NCBI GenBank assembly: GCA_030433055.1
Contig: JAUILJ010000075.1
Coordinates: 1-15,146 of the forward strand
From: Polyangia bacterium
GTDB lineage: Bacteria > Myxococcota_A > Polyangia > Polyangiales > Polyangiaceae
DNA: 15,146 nucleotides
Reading direction: 5' to 3'
The notes below the pieces were generated by a model. The model made no database searches. It had not been told where the DNA came from and saw nothing but the letters and a program-made list of their open reading frames with translations. Made by a program: the position numbers and the translations under genes. Below are positions 1 to 7,529 of the stretch, piece after piece. The first letter of the stretch is position 1, and each line of letters begins with the position of its first letter.

Positions 1-1015
1 GCACCTCAACACCGGGGCTGATTTGGGCGTCTATGCCCCAGAAGCCGCGTCGGGGCTCGCTGGGCATCCCGTAGCGCAAGTCGTCGACCTCCACCTGCTT
101 GCCACCGCCCGCCAGGGTGCGCACCTGCCAGGCTAGCTGGTCCTTGGCAAACCAGCGAAAGAGCTTGCCTTCCGGTGTGGAGAGCACGCGATCGACGTCG
201 GCGTTTGGTTGGAGCTCGAACGTTTGCCAGGCGATGGGGCGAGACACCCAACCGGATGCGTAGCCGACGAACACCCGATCGCCGCTCCGGGCGACCACGC
301 GCTTGAGCCCGTTCTGCATCACGAAGGTGTAGCCCTTCACCGAATCCACGCGGAAGCCTTTGCTTGACAGCTCTGCGCGGGCTTGCTGCTCGACCCTTAG
401 CGTCATGCCTAACCCCAAGACCAGGTAAGCGGAGGTCAGGCCCAGGGCCCAGCGAGCGACCCGGGCGGCGATGCGGGGTTGCTGCTTCTTGGCGCTGCAG
501 ATGGCCAGGGCGACGACCAGGGTGAGACTGTAGGCAGGGTCGATGATGCCCACGCCGTCGAACGCGAAGCGCTCGCGCCAGAGGGGCGCGAAGAGCTGGG
601 TGCCATACGACGTGAACACGTCGAGCATGGGGTGGGTGATGATCGACAAGACGAAGAGCCAGACCCAGGCGCGCTTTGCGCCGTCACCGGTCCAGTTGAC
701 GCCAGCGGGTTGCCCACTCACGTGTGCTTCCAGATCCAGATCGGGATCGCGCTGCTTCGCCCGCCAGCGCTCGAAGCGCCACACGGCGACGCCCAGCAAG
801 GGACCGACCAGCGGACCAAACCACAACGAGTGGCTGGTGCCTCGATGCACCCACATCGACGTGAACTCGCCGCCGAGGCCAGCGCTCACCAGCACGTCTG
901 CGTCCGGGAGCAGCCCACCGAGGGCTCCCCACCACGCCGCTCTGCGCCCGAGGCGCTGCCCGACGCTGGCCTGTCCCACCGTCGCTCCCAGCAAAGCTTG
1001 CGTGATTCCGTCCAC
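1..1015 (-). CDS. Membrane-bound metal-dependent hydrolase (YdjM/YbcI/YfhP, DUF457-type), C-terminus off the window
   Basis: Reading the minus strand from a GTG at 1015 gives 338 open codons to the window edge, with no stop. An in-frame TAA lies four codons upstream and an AAAGGA Shine-Dalgarno sequence (1021-1026 reversed) sits 5 bases before the GTG, so the start is firm. Family marks are visible: LLPDAD at residues 35-40, HRGTSHS at 57-63 and THPMLDVFTSYG at 128-138. These His/Asp clusters are the presumed metal ligands of this inner-membrane hydrolase family. Hydrophobic stretches near residues 64-78, 117-128, 162-174 and 188-204 look like membrane segments. After about residue 215 the chain becomes soluble and beta-rich, as in the longer YfhP-like members. 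The substrate is unknown; the link of the family to DNA-damage regulation (YdjM) does not tell what this copy does. Family call is fairly sure, function is not. Confidence 0.8.
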   Translation of the reverse strand, partial: MDGITQALLGATVGQASVGQRLGRRAAWWGALGGLLPDADVLVSAGLGGEFTSMWVHRGTSHSLWFGPLVGPLLGVAVWRFERWRAKQRDPDLDLEAHVSGQPAGVNWTGDGAKRAWVWLFVLSIITHPMLDVFTSYGTQLFAPLWRERFAFDGVGIIDPAYSLTLVVALAICSAKKQQPRIAARVARWALGLTSAYLVLGLGMTLRVEQQARAELSSKGFRVDSVKGYTFVMQNGLKRVVARSGDRVFVGYASGWVSRPIAWQTFELQPNADVDRVLSTPEGKLFRWFAKDQLAWQVRTLAGGGKQVEVDDLRYGMPSEPRRGFWGIDAQISPGVEV

Positions 1016-1069
1016 CGACGTCCTTTAGGGCGACGCGGGCGGGGCACCAAGCCCCCAGGTGGCGAACAC

Positions 1070-1075
1070 AACCTA
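1070..1075 (-). promoter_or_regulatory. Candidate -10 box (TAGGTT) for the hydrolase gene
   Basis: The minus strand reads TAGGTT here, which fits TAnnnT. It would place a transcription start near 1063 and a leader of about 48 bases that holds the AAAGGA ribosome site. No good -35 hexamer is seen 16-18 bases upstream, so this is only a candidate. The surrounding 1016-1201 stretch is the divergent promoter region between the hydrolase and the TPR operon. Confidence 0.25.
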
Positions 1076-1187
1076 GGCGCTGGCCCACAGCTGAGGTGGG
1101 CAGAGCGGCCCCTGCGCTTGCCCTGAGGCGCGAGGTGAGAGCGAAGTTGTTGAGCCCGTTCGCGGCCTTAAGTCTTCCCTACCGTGT

Positions 1188-1193
1188 TAACCT
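1188..1193 (+). promoter_or_regulatory. Candidate -10 box (TAACCT) for the TPR operon
   Basis: TAACCT fits TAnnnT and lies 8 bases before the ATG at 1202, so transcription would begin at or next to the start codon (leaderless or nearly so). No Shine-Dalgarno sequence precedes that ATG, which agrees with this reading. A -35 match at normal spacing is poor. Confidence 0.35.
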
Positions 1194-1201
1194 GGCCGCG
1201 C

Positions 1202-2017
1202 ATGCTCACGCGACTCGGGAAACGGGGCGGCGCTGGCTCATGGCAGCGCTTGATGTGGGTGCTGATGCTGCCAATCGTGCTGTTGGTAGCGTACAGCGCC
1301 TTTGGTCAGCCGAAAGGCAAGGCCAAGGCCAAGGAGGACGCCAAGGCCAAAGACGCCAAAGCGGAAGACGATAAGGCTGGCAAGAAGGGCAAGGACGCCA
1401 AGGGCAAGGAAGAAGAGGCGCCTCCCCCTGGTGACGCCGGTGCGCCTCCAGCGACTGATGACGACGACGAGCCTCCGCCGCGCCCTCAGACCGGTGACGG
1501 CGGGAAGATGTCGCCGCTCAACCCCGAGGCAGACGAGTTTCCTCAGGGATCTACTGATGTAACTCCCCCCAACTACGACCAGCTGCTCGGTGACATCGCG
1601 TCACTGCGGAGCCGGGTGTCGGCCCTCACCACCACGCTGTACGCGAGCAAGATCCGCGTACTGGTGGAGACCGATGGCGACGACGCGCGGATCGAGACCT
1701 TCGTCGTGACCCTGGACGGCGGTGTGGTCTACCGCGCGCCGAAGCGCTTCAGCGCCGAGGACGAGAAGGTGATCTACGAGCATGGTGTTGCCCCGGGGCA
1801 TCACGTCCTGGGAGTCGAGATCGAGCGTAGCGACGCTCGAGGCAAGGCCTACAAGACCTACCAGAGCTCCCGCTTCAGCATCGTGGTCCCGGAGAAGAAG
1901 AAGCTCGAGACGCACTTCATCATCGAGGACGACTCGGACATGGCCGAGGACTTCCCTGACGACGAGGATGGCGAATACGACCTGCGGGTGCGCCTGCGAG
2001 CCCGGGTGATCGAGTGA
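1202..2017 (+). CDS. Membrane-anchored low-complexity/coiled-coil protein, first gene of the TPR operon
   Basis: 271 residues from ATG 1202. A GTG at 1184 is in frame, but a -10-like TAACCT would sit between the two, so ATG is preferred. Residues 16-35 form one hydrophobic segment (a signal anchor, or a signal peptide cut near AFG-Q). Residues 38-70 are a Lys/Ala/Asp/Glu repeat tract, 71-100 a Pro/Asp-rich linker, 124-150 a short predicted coiled coil, and 150-232 a beta-rich domain with VAPGHHVLGVEIE at 197-209, like small Ig or PEGA-like folds. The tail (240-260) is very acidic. The Lys/Ala/Pro linker can attract the label 'dihydrolipoamide acetyltransferase', but no lipoyl or catalytic domain is present. 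No enzymatic residues are seen. It probably acts in the periplasm from the inner membrane, with the secreted TPR proteins encoded downstream; its stop overlaps the next start as GTGA. I do not recognise a characterised homologue. Confidence 0.8.
   Translation: MLTRLGKRGGAGSWQRLMWVLMLPIVLLVAYSAFGQPKGKAKAKEDAKAKDAKAEDDKAGKKGKDAKGKEEEAPPPGDAGAPPATDDDDEPPPRPQTGDGGKMSPLNPEADEFPQGSTDVTPPNYDQLLGDIASLRSRVSALTTTLYASKIRVLVETDGDDARIETFVVTLDGGVVYRAPKRFSAEDEKVIYEHGVAPGHHVLGVEIERSDARGKAYKTYQSSRFSIVVPEKKKLETHFIIEDDSDMAEDFPDDEDGEYDLRVRLRARVIE
1312..1411 (+). repeat. Degenerate short direct repeats coding a Lys/Ala/Asp tract
   Basis: Copies of AAGGCCAAGG, GACGCCAAGG and close variants follow one another in the coding frame. 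They encode KGKAKAKEDAKAKDAKAED and then KKGKDAKGKE. The unit is imperfect, about 6-15 bases, and stays in frame, so length changes would not break the protein. Confidence 0.7.
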
Positions 2018-4149
2018 GGCGACCCATGGGACGTCGCTCAGCTGGCGGCCGCAACCTCCTGGCAGGGCTCTGGTTCGGTATCGCCTTGGGCCTGAGCCTG
2101 CCTGCAATGGCTCAGGACGAGGATAATCCGTACGGAACTGATACCTCCGACAAGAAGCCTGCGAAGGCTGACAAGTCGGCGGACACGCCGCCATCGGATG
2201 AGGGATCGGGGGAGAGAGTGCCCCCGGCGGCCCCGCCAGCCGAAGCAAAGGCACCTCGAAGCAAGTCGGGCGCCGACGAAGGGCCCAAAGCCGACACACG
2301 CTCGGCGGAGATGCGCGCCTACCAGGCAGCGATGAAGGACCGGCGCTTGGCGGCGACTGCGCCCATCAGCCGTCAGCGGCTGAAGGACGAGCTGGTCGAG
2401 ATCGAAGAGAAGCTCGACGCGGGGCGGCGCGATGAAGCCATCGCGCAGCTGGTGTACATCGTCGAGGCGGAGCGCTTCGACGCATTCAAGGAGACGGACG
2501 AGGGCCGCGCCTGCACGTTCTGGCTCGGCGATTCGCTGGGGCGCGCTGGCGCTCACGGGCCCGCGCGCGGGTACCTCGAGCGGCTGCTCACCGGGAAGGT
2601 CGACATTTGGTTCCGTAGGGCAATAAGGAGCCTGGTCGACTTCGGTCTGGACAGCGACCATCCGGAGGCCTTCCTCAAGGCGCTGCGGCCGGTGGGGAGC
2701 AAGGCCCCCGAGGAGCAACAAGGGGACATCGCCTACCTGGAAGGCCGCGCGTTGGAGCGCAAGAAGCGCCCACTGGCGGCGCTCAAGGCGCTGACGAAGG
2801 TCACGCCGCGATCCCGCTTCTGGGCCCAGGCGACTTACCTCGCCGGGTTGATCGAAGTGGAGCGCGGGCAGCTCAAGAAGGGCGAGAACTTGTTCTGCAA
2901 GGTCGCGGACCCCAAGGCGACGCCGAAGCAGGCCTTGCTGTTCGGTGGAAGCGACTTCTTCCGCGTGCGCGATCTCGCGCGCCTCGCGCTGGGTCGCGTG
3001 GCCCACGAGCAGTACCGCTTCGACGACTCGCGCTACTACTACTACCTGGTCCCTGCCGATTCCGAGGCGCTGCCCGAGGCGTTGTATGAGTCGGCGACGG
3101 GGCGCTACGAGGCGAAAGACTACGAGGGCGCTCGGGAGCTGCTGGACGAACTGCGGAAAACAGGCGTCGATCACCCGTATGAGGACGAAGCCTGGATCCT
3201 CGACGCGTACGTCGATTTGGCGGCCTGCAAGTTCCCCCAGGCGGACAAGAAGCTCTCGCAGTTCCTCAAGCGCTACGAGCCGGTGCGGGATACAGCTCGA
3301 GCCCTGAGCAAAGACAAGCTCGCGGTGCGAAAGCTCGTCGAGGCTATTGAGAGTGGATCAGATCCGGCAGCCGCCGGGGTCACCGGTGACGCACGCCGTA
3401 TCCGTGCGGTAGCTGCTTTGCTGCGCCTGGACCCAGCGTATGGTCGCTCCTCTCGGCGCCTGGCGCAGCTGGAACACCAGCAGAGTGGTCTGCGTGGAGC
3501 GCTGGGCGAGCTGGACGACACGCGCAAGGTGCTGGCGAAGCCCGGCGAGCTCAAGGCGCAGGCGGAAGGCCCGATCGGGGACTCGCCGGAAGCCAAGCTC
3601 GGGCGCATCGACCAGCAGCTCGAAGAGGTGCGACGGCTGGTGCGCGAAGCGAAGGAGACGAGCAAAGGCAAGTCTTCCGCGGAGCTGAAAGCCTTGGAGA
3701 AGTCCCTCGACGATCTCGAGAAGCGCGCCAAGGACGCCCACGCGGCGACCCAGGAAGCGCCACCGAAGAAAGCCGACAAGGCCGCCAAGGACCTACCGGG
3801 CCTCGTGGTGACCGAACGGGAGCGGGCGACGAAGCTGTACAACGAAGGGCAGAAGCTAAGGCAAGTCTTGCTGGAGCAGCAGGAGAAGCTCGCGCAGGAC
3901 GCGCTGATTCGCCTCGACAAGCGCCTCTCCCGCCTGCTGCGCCGCGCGCGCCTGGGTCGCATCGAGACGGTGCTGGGCCGCAAGCGAGCCCTGGAGCTCG
4001 AGGTCGAAGCCCTCAGCCAGGGCCTGTTGCCTCAGCAAGCCATCGACTCGCTGGACGCGGCGCGTTTCCTCGGGGATGACGAGGAGTACTGGCCCTTCGA
4101 CGGCGAAGACTGGGCCGATGAATACGTCGGCGGAGAGGGGCTGCGATGA
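2014..4149 (+). CDS. Secreted TPR/coiled-coil protein of the trans-envelope operon
   Basis: 711 residues from GTG 2014, which overlaps the previous stop (GTGA). GGTGATC at 2005-2011 matches the extended anti-SD pairing and ends 2 bases before this GTG. An alternative ATG at 2026 has GAGG 6 bases upstream and would remove 4 residues. Residues 1-33 are a signal peptide (hydrophobic core 15-31, cleavage after AMA), so the product is periplasmic. The mature end begins QDEDNPYG. Residues 41-98 are a Lys/Ala/Pro/Asp linker. Residues 120-425 are helical repeats of TPR type, including FDDSRYYYYLVP at 336-347 followed by ALYESATGRYEAKDYEGARELL. Residues 480-665 are long charged helices, probably coiled coil, split by a basic/Pro linker near 583-595. 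The C-terminus has an acidic aromatic tail (EEYWPFDGEDWADEYV, 690-705). No enzyme motif is seen; the protein is probably a scaffold. Operon context suggests it partners the GltD-like protein encoded next. Confidence 0.85.
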   Translation: MRRPMGRRSAGGRNLLAGLWFGIALGLSLPAMAQDEDNPYGTDTSDKKPAKADKSADTPPSDEGSGERVPPAAPPAEAKAPRSKSGADEGPKADTRSAEMRAYQAAMKDRRLAATAPISRQRLKDELVEIEEKLDAGRRDEAIAQLVYIVEAERFDAFKETDEGRACTFWLGDSLGRAGAHGPARGYLERLLTGKVDIWFRRAIRSLVDFGLDSDHPEAFLKALRPVGSKAPEEQQGDIAYLEGRALERKKRPLAALKALTKVTPRSRFWAQATYLAGLIEVERGQLKKGENLFCKVADPKATPKQALLFGGSDFFRVRDLARLALGRVAHEQYRFDDSRYYYYLVPADSEALPEALYESATGRYEAKDYEGARELLDELRKTGVDHPYEDEAWILDAYVDLAACKFPQADKKLSQFLKRYEPVRDTARALSKDKLAVRKLVEAIESGSDPAAAGVTGDARRIRAVAALLRLDPAYGRSSRRLAQLEHQQSGLRGALGELDDTRKVLAKPGELKAQAEGPIGDSPEAKLGRIDQQLEEVRRLVREAKETSKGKSSAELKALEKSLDDLEKRAKDAHAATQEAPPKKADKAAKDLPGLVVTERERATKLYNEGQKLRQVLLEQQEKLAQDALIRLDKRLSRLLRRARLGRIETVLGRKRALELEVEALSQGLLPQQAIDSLDAARFLGDDEEYWPFDGEDWADEYVGGEGLR

Positions 4150-7100
4150 GGCCTGCACGCTGGCTCGTGATTGGGGCGCTTGGAGGCTTGCTGAGCGTCT
4201 CCAGCGTCGCGGTGGCTCAGGACGACTCGGCGCCAGCGCTCAAGGGGGAGACTTCGAGCATCAAGCCCGTCGCCGAGCGCAAGCTGGGCAAGAAGAAGCG
4301 CCCTACCGTCGCGAAGAAGAAGGCCGAGAAAGAGAAGAAGGAGCGCAGCGAGCGGGTTAGCTGGCGCATCCCTGCGAAGCTCCGCGCGGCGCTCGAGAAG
4401 AAGATCGACCGGCGTATCACCCGTAACATCCGTGAGGCGAAGAAGCTGCGCAAGGAAGCCCTGGGGCTGTTGCGCAAGTTCATCAAGGAGAGCCCAGAGA
4501 GCGCGCCCTCGATGCCCGAAGCGCTGATGCGCCTCGGCGAGCTCGAGTGGGAAGACGCCCGGGACCAGTTCCTGGTCGACTTCAACAAGTGGGAAGATGC
4601 GCCGGCGAGCAAGCGTGGCGAACCCCCTGCGCCGAACTACGCGCTGGCACGCTCGCGCTTCGAGCGGGTGCTCAAGAAGCACAAGACCTACTCCGAGTAC
4701 GATTTCGCCCTGTACGTGGATGGCTTTCTGGCGACGGAAGAAGGCAAGGGCGAAGAGGCCCTCAACCGCTTCAACAAGATCCTCAAGTGGTTCCCCAAGA
4801 GCCGTTTCGTTCCAGACGCCCATATGGTGCGCGCCGAGTCGGAGTTCTTGAAGGACGCTCCGAACTACCAGACGGCGTATCAAGAGTACGAAGAGGTACT
4901 GAAGTACAAGGACAGCCCGCTCTACGACTTGGCGCTGTTCAAGAGCGCGTGGTGCCTGTGGCGCCTTGGGCAGACCGATGAAGCCGCGAAACGTTTCCTC
5001 GCGGTATTCAAGGCGACGGAGGAGGGGGGCAAGGGCCGCTCTCAGGACGAACTCGATGAGCTCCAGACCGAGGCGTTGCGCAACCTGGTCGCGGTCTTCG
5101 TGGAGGACGAGAAGAACTCCGCGGAGGACATGTACCGCTTCCTGGTCAAGGCCGGGGGCGAGAAGTTTGCTGGAAAAATCGTACGAGCGCTGGCCGAGGC
5201 GTTCTTCGATCAGGCGCATTTCGAGCGGGGCATCGAAGCGTATCGGCTGCTGCTCAAGCTCGAGCCCACGAGCCCGGACGCCTACAAGTACGGGCTGGCG
5301 ATCGCCGCTGGTCACTCCACCATGCAAGCGTGGAAGGACCTGCAGAAGGACTATACCTGGCTGATCAAGACCTACACGCTGCCTCCGAAGCCGCCCAAGA
5401 AGGGCGCCAAGACACCGCGCCTGCCGACCTATCCGGCGAGCCCATGGACCAAGGTGCAACGCCCGCTGACACTCACGGACTCGGCGCGCGCGATCGAGAA
5501 GCAGCTGAATGAAGACGCTGTGGGGCTGCACGCCAAGGCGCAGGCGGACAAGGCCAGCGAGAACGAGTGGGCGGCGGCTTCAGGCCTCTACGCCATCTAC
5601 CTCTCCCGCTTTGGCGACAAGCCGTCGGCCTACGAGGTGTACTTCAACCACGCGGAAATCAACTTCTATCACCTGAACAACGGCGCCGTGGCCGCGGACA
5701 GCTACATGGCTGCCGTGCGGATGAACCCGAAGGGTAAGCTCTCACGGGACGCGCTGTACAACGCCCTGGCCGCTCTGGAGCGCGCGCGCGCGGGGGAGTT
5801 CGAGGCCGCGAAGGCCAAGGGCAAGAAGCAAGAAGAGTCGCCCACCGACAAGAAGCTGACCGAGGCGATGGAGCTCTACGTCCAGACCTACCCGAAGGAT
5901 CCGGACGTGCCGGAGCTGCTCTTCCGCCAGGGCAAGCTGTACTACGACTACGAGGTCTTCGACCCAGCGGTGCGCCTGTGGGGGCTGTTGCTCGAGAAAT
6001 ACCCCGAGAGCAGCTACTCGGTCGGCGCGGGTGAGCTGATCCTCGACAGCTTCAACAAGAGCAAAGACTACGGAAACATCGAGACCTGGGCGCGCCGTCT
6101 CAAGAAGGCCCCCGCCTTCCAGAAGCCCGAACAGCAAGCCCGCCTCGACACGCTGATCGTCCAGTCGGTGTTCAAGCAGGGGGAGTCCCTCTCGAGTCAG
6201 GGCAAGCACGCCGATGCCGCCGCCGCGTATCTCCGTGCCGCGCGCGAGTTCCCCAAGGATGGTCGCGCGGCGAAGGCCGCGGTCAACGCGGAGATCGAGG
6301 GCAAGCGCGCGGCGGACCTCGCGACGGTCGCCGCTGCCGCCACACTCCTCGCCGAGAATCACAAGGGCACCACCGAAGCGGGGGACGGCCTCTGGATCGC
6401 AGCGAACACCTATCAAAGCGTCGGTTTGTTCTCCGAGGCCGCGGGCTATCACGAGCAGATCGTCGCAGGCTTTCCCAAGCACGAACACCATCAGGACGCG
6501 GCGTACAACGCCGTCCTCTTGCGCACGACGGTTGGCGACCACGCCAAGGCCATCTCCGATGGCGAGGCCTACAAGAAGGCATATCCTCGCGGAGAAGATG
6601 CGGACGAGGTCGTGTTCTTGATGGGCAAGGCCCACGAGAAGGCGGAGAAGTGGAAGGACGCCGCGCGCCTGTACGCGCGCTACGAGCTCGCGTCGCGCAA
6701 TCCCAATACCCAGGTAGAGGCGCTGGTGCGCCTCGCCACGGTGCGGGTGAAGCTGAACGACGAGCGCGGCGCCAAGTCCGCGCTGCGCAAAGCCGTCAAG
6801 ATCGGTAAGCAAAAGAAGAGTAGCCTCGACTCTGGTGGTAAGTACTTCGCGGCGAAGGCGCGCTACATGGAAGGCGAGCGGATCCTCGCGGAATATGAGA
6901 AGATCTCGATCCAAGGGGATGTCAAGCAGCTGAAGAAGCGCCTCAAGCAGAAGGCTGAGCTGCTCAAGGAAGCCGCCGAGACGTTCCTCAGCACCGCGGA
7001 GATGGGCGTCGCCGAGTGGACGACGGCGTCGCTCTACCAGATCGGCTACACGTACGAGAGCTTCGCCAAGGCTCTGACGGACTCACCGCCTCCGGACTCG

Positions 7101-7529
7101 CTGAGCGATGGTGACAAGGAGCTGTACCGTCAGCAGATCGACGAGTTCGTCGTGCCCATCGAGGAGAAGGCCATCGAGGCCTACGAAAGCGGCTGGACGA
7201 AGGCGATCGACCTCGGGATCTTCAACTCCTGGACCGCCAAGATGCGCGACGCTCTGGGGCGCCTGCTGTCCGAGGTGTACTCGCCGATGCACGAGATTGG
7301 TCTGAAGCTGCGCTCCCAGGGCACCGCCCCGTTGCCTGAGCTGATCGACGGGCCTCGACGCGAGAAGGGCAGGAGCAAGAAGTACCTCATCCCCAGCAAG
7401 GTCAAGGACGTGAGCGAGACCGCGGCGCCCAAGGAGGAGGACAACCCCTACGACGACAAGGCCAACGACAAGGGTGACAAGAAGTCGGAGGAAAAGTCGG
7501 AGAAGAAGGGCAAGGGGGCCAGCAAATGA
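4146..7529 (+). CDS. Large periplasmic TPR protein, GltD/AgmU-like
   Basis: 1127 residues from an ATG that overlaps the previous stop (ATGA), with a purine-rich GGAGAGGGG just upstream as ribosome site. Residues 1-24 are a signal peptide with cleavage after AVA, so the mature protein is periplasmic. Residues 43-70 are strongly basic. From about residue 95 to 1050 the protein is almost wholly helical TPR-like repeats with recurring AxxxFxxxLKxxP and YxxxLxxxPxS patterns, for example 203-230 and 244-290. One Pro/Lys linker (about 418-440) interrupts them. The C-terminal 35 residues are Lys/Asp/Glu-rich and contain EDNPYD at 1098-1103. Myxococcus xanthus GltD (AgmU) is a periplasmic TPR protein of similar size in the gliding machinery, encoded next to the TPR protein GltE (AglT); the same order is found here. 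Orthology is inferred from size, order and architecture, not from an alignment. It could instead be another envelope TPR scaffold. Confidence 0.85.
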   Translation: MRPARWLVIGALGGLLSVSSVAVAQDDSAPALKGETSSIKPVAERKLGKKKRPTVAKKKAEKEKKERSERVSWRIPAKLRAALEKKIDRRITRNIREAKKLRKEALGLLRKFIKESPESAPSMPEALMRLGELEWEDARDQFLVDFNKWEDAPASKRGEPPAPNYALARSRFERVLKKHKTYSEYDFALYVDGFLATEEGKGEEALNRFNKILKWFPKSRFVPDAHMVRAESEFLKDAPNYQTAYQEYEEVLKYKDSPLYDLALFKSAWCLWRLGQTDEAAKRFLAVFKATEEGGKGRSQDELDELQTEALRNLVAVFVEDEKNSAEDMYRFLVKAGGEKFAGKIVRALAEAFFDQAHFERGIEAYRLLLKLEPTSPDAYKYGLAIAAGHSTMQAWKDLQKDYTWLIKTYTLPPKPPKKGAKTPRLPTYPASPWTKVQRPLTLTDSARAIEKQLNEDAVGLHAKAQADKASENEWAAASGLYAIYLSRFGDKPSAYEVYFNHAEINFYHLNNGAVAADSYMAAVRMNPKGKLSRDALYNALAALERARAGEFEAAKAKGKKQEESPTDKKLTEAMELYVQTYPKDPDVPELLFRQGKLYYDYEVFDPAVRLWGLLLEKYPESSYSVGAGELILDSFNKSKDYGNIETWARRLKKAPAFQKPEQQARLDTLIVQSVFKQGESLSSQGKHADAAAAYLRAAREFPKDGRAAKAAVNAEIEGKRAADLATVAAAATLLAENHKGTTEAGDGLWIAANTYQSVGLFSEAAGYHEQIVAGFPKHEHHQDAAYNAVLLRTTVGDHAKAISDGEAYKKAYPRGEDADEVVFLMGKAHEKAEKWKDAARLYARYELASRNPNTQVEALVRLATVRVKLNDERGAKSALRKAVKIGKQKKSSLDSGGKYFAAKARYMEGERILAEYEKISIQGDVKQLKKRLKQKAELLKEAAETFLSTAEMGVAEWTTASLYQIGYTYESFAKALTDSPPPDSLSDGDKELYRQQIDEFVVPIEEKAIEAYESGWTKAIDLGIFNSWTAKMRDALGRLLSEVYSPMHEIGLKLRSQGTAPLPELIDGPRREKGRSKKYLIPSKVKDVSETAAPKEEDNPYDDKANDKGDKKSEEKSEKKGKGASK

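Noticed and set aside
479..1126. Plus-strand frame of 215 codons opposite the hydrolase
   Set aside because: The minus strand here has the HRGTSHS and LLPDAD motifs, a ribosome site and an in-frame upstream stop; the plus frame has no recognisable feature.
1202..2017. Dihydrolipoamide acetyltransferase annotation for the first operon gene
   Set aside because: Only the Lys/Ala/Pro-rich linker is similar; no lipoyl domain and no acetyltransferase HxxxD motif is present.
3024..3042. TAC repeat run as a microsatellite
   Set aside because: Only four TAC codons, coding Tyr-Tyr-Tyr-Tyr within a TPR helix; explained by protein sequence.
2038..3174. 378-codon minus frame; similar long frames at 5742-6914, 7565-8731 and 13342-14655
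   Set aside because: All are mirror images of well-supported genes with family motifs or export signals on the other strand; composition is typical of antisense shadows.
4032..5531. 499-codon open frame on the minus strand
   Set aside because: It lies wholly against the two TPR genes, is rich in Leu/Arg/Val as expected from the reverse of GC3-rich Lys/Glu codons, and shows no domain or signal.
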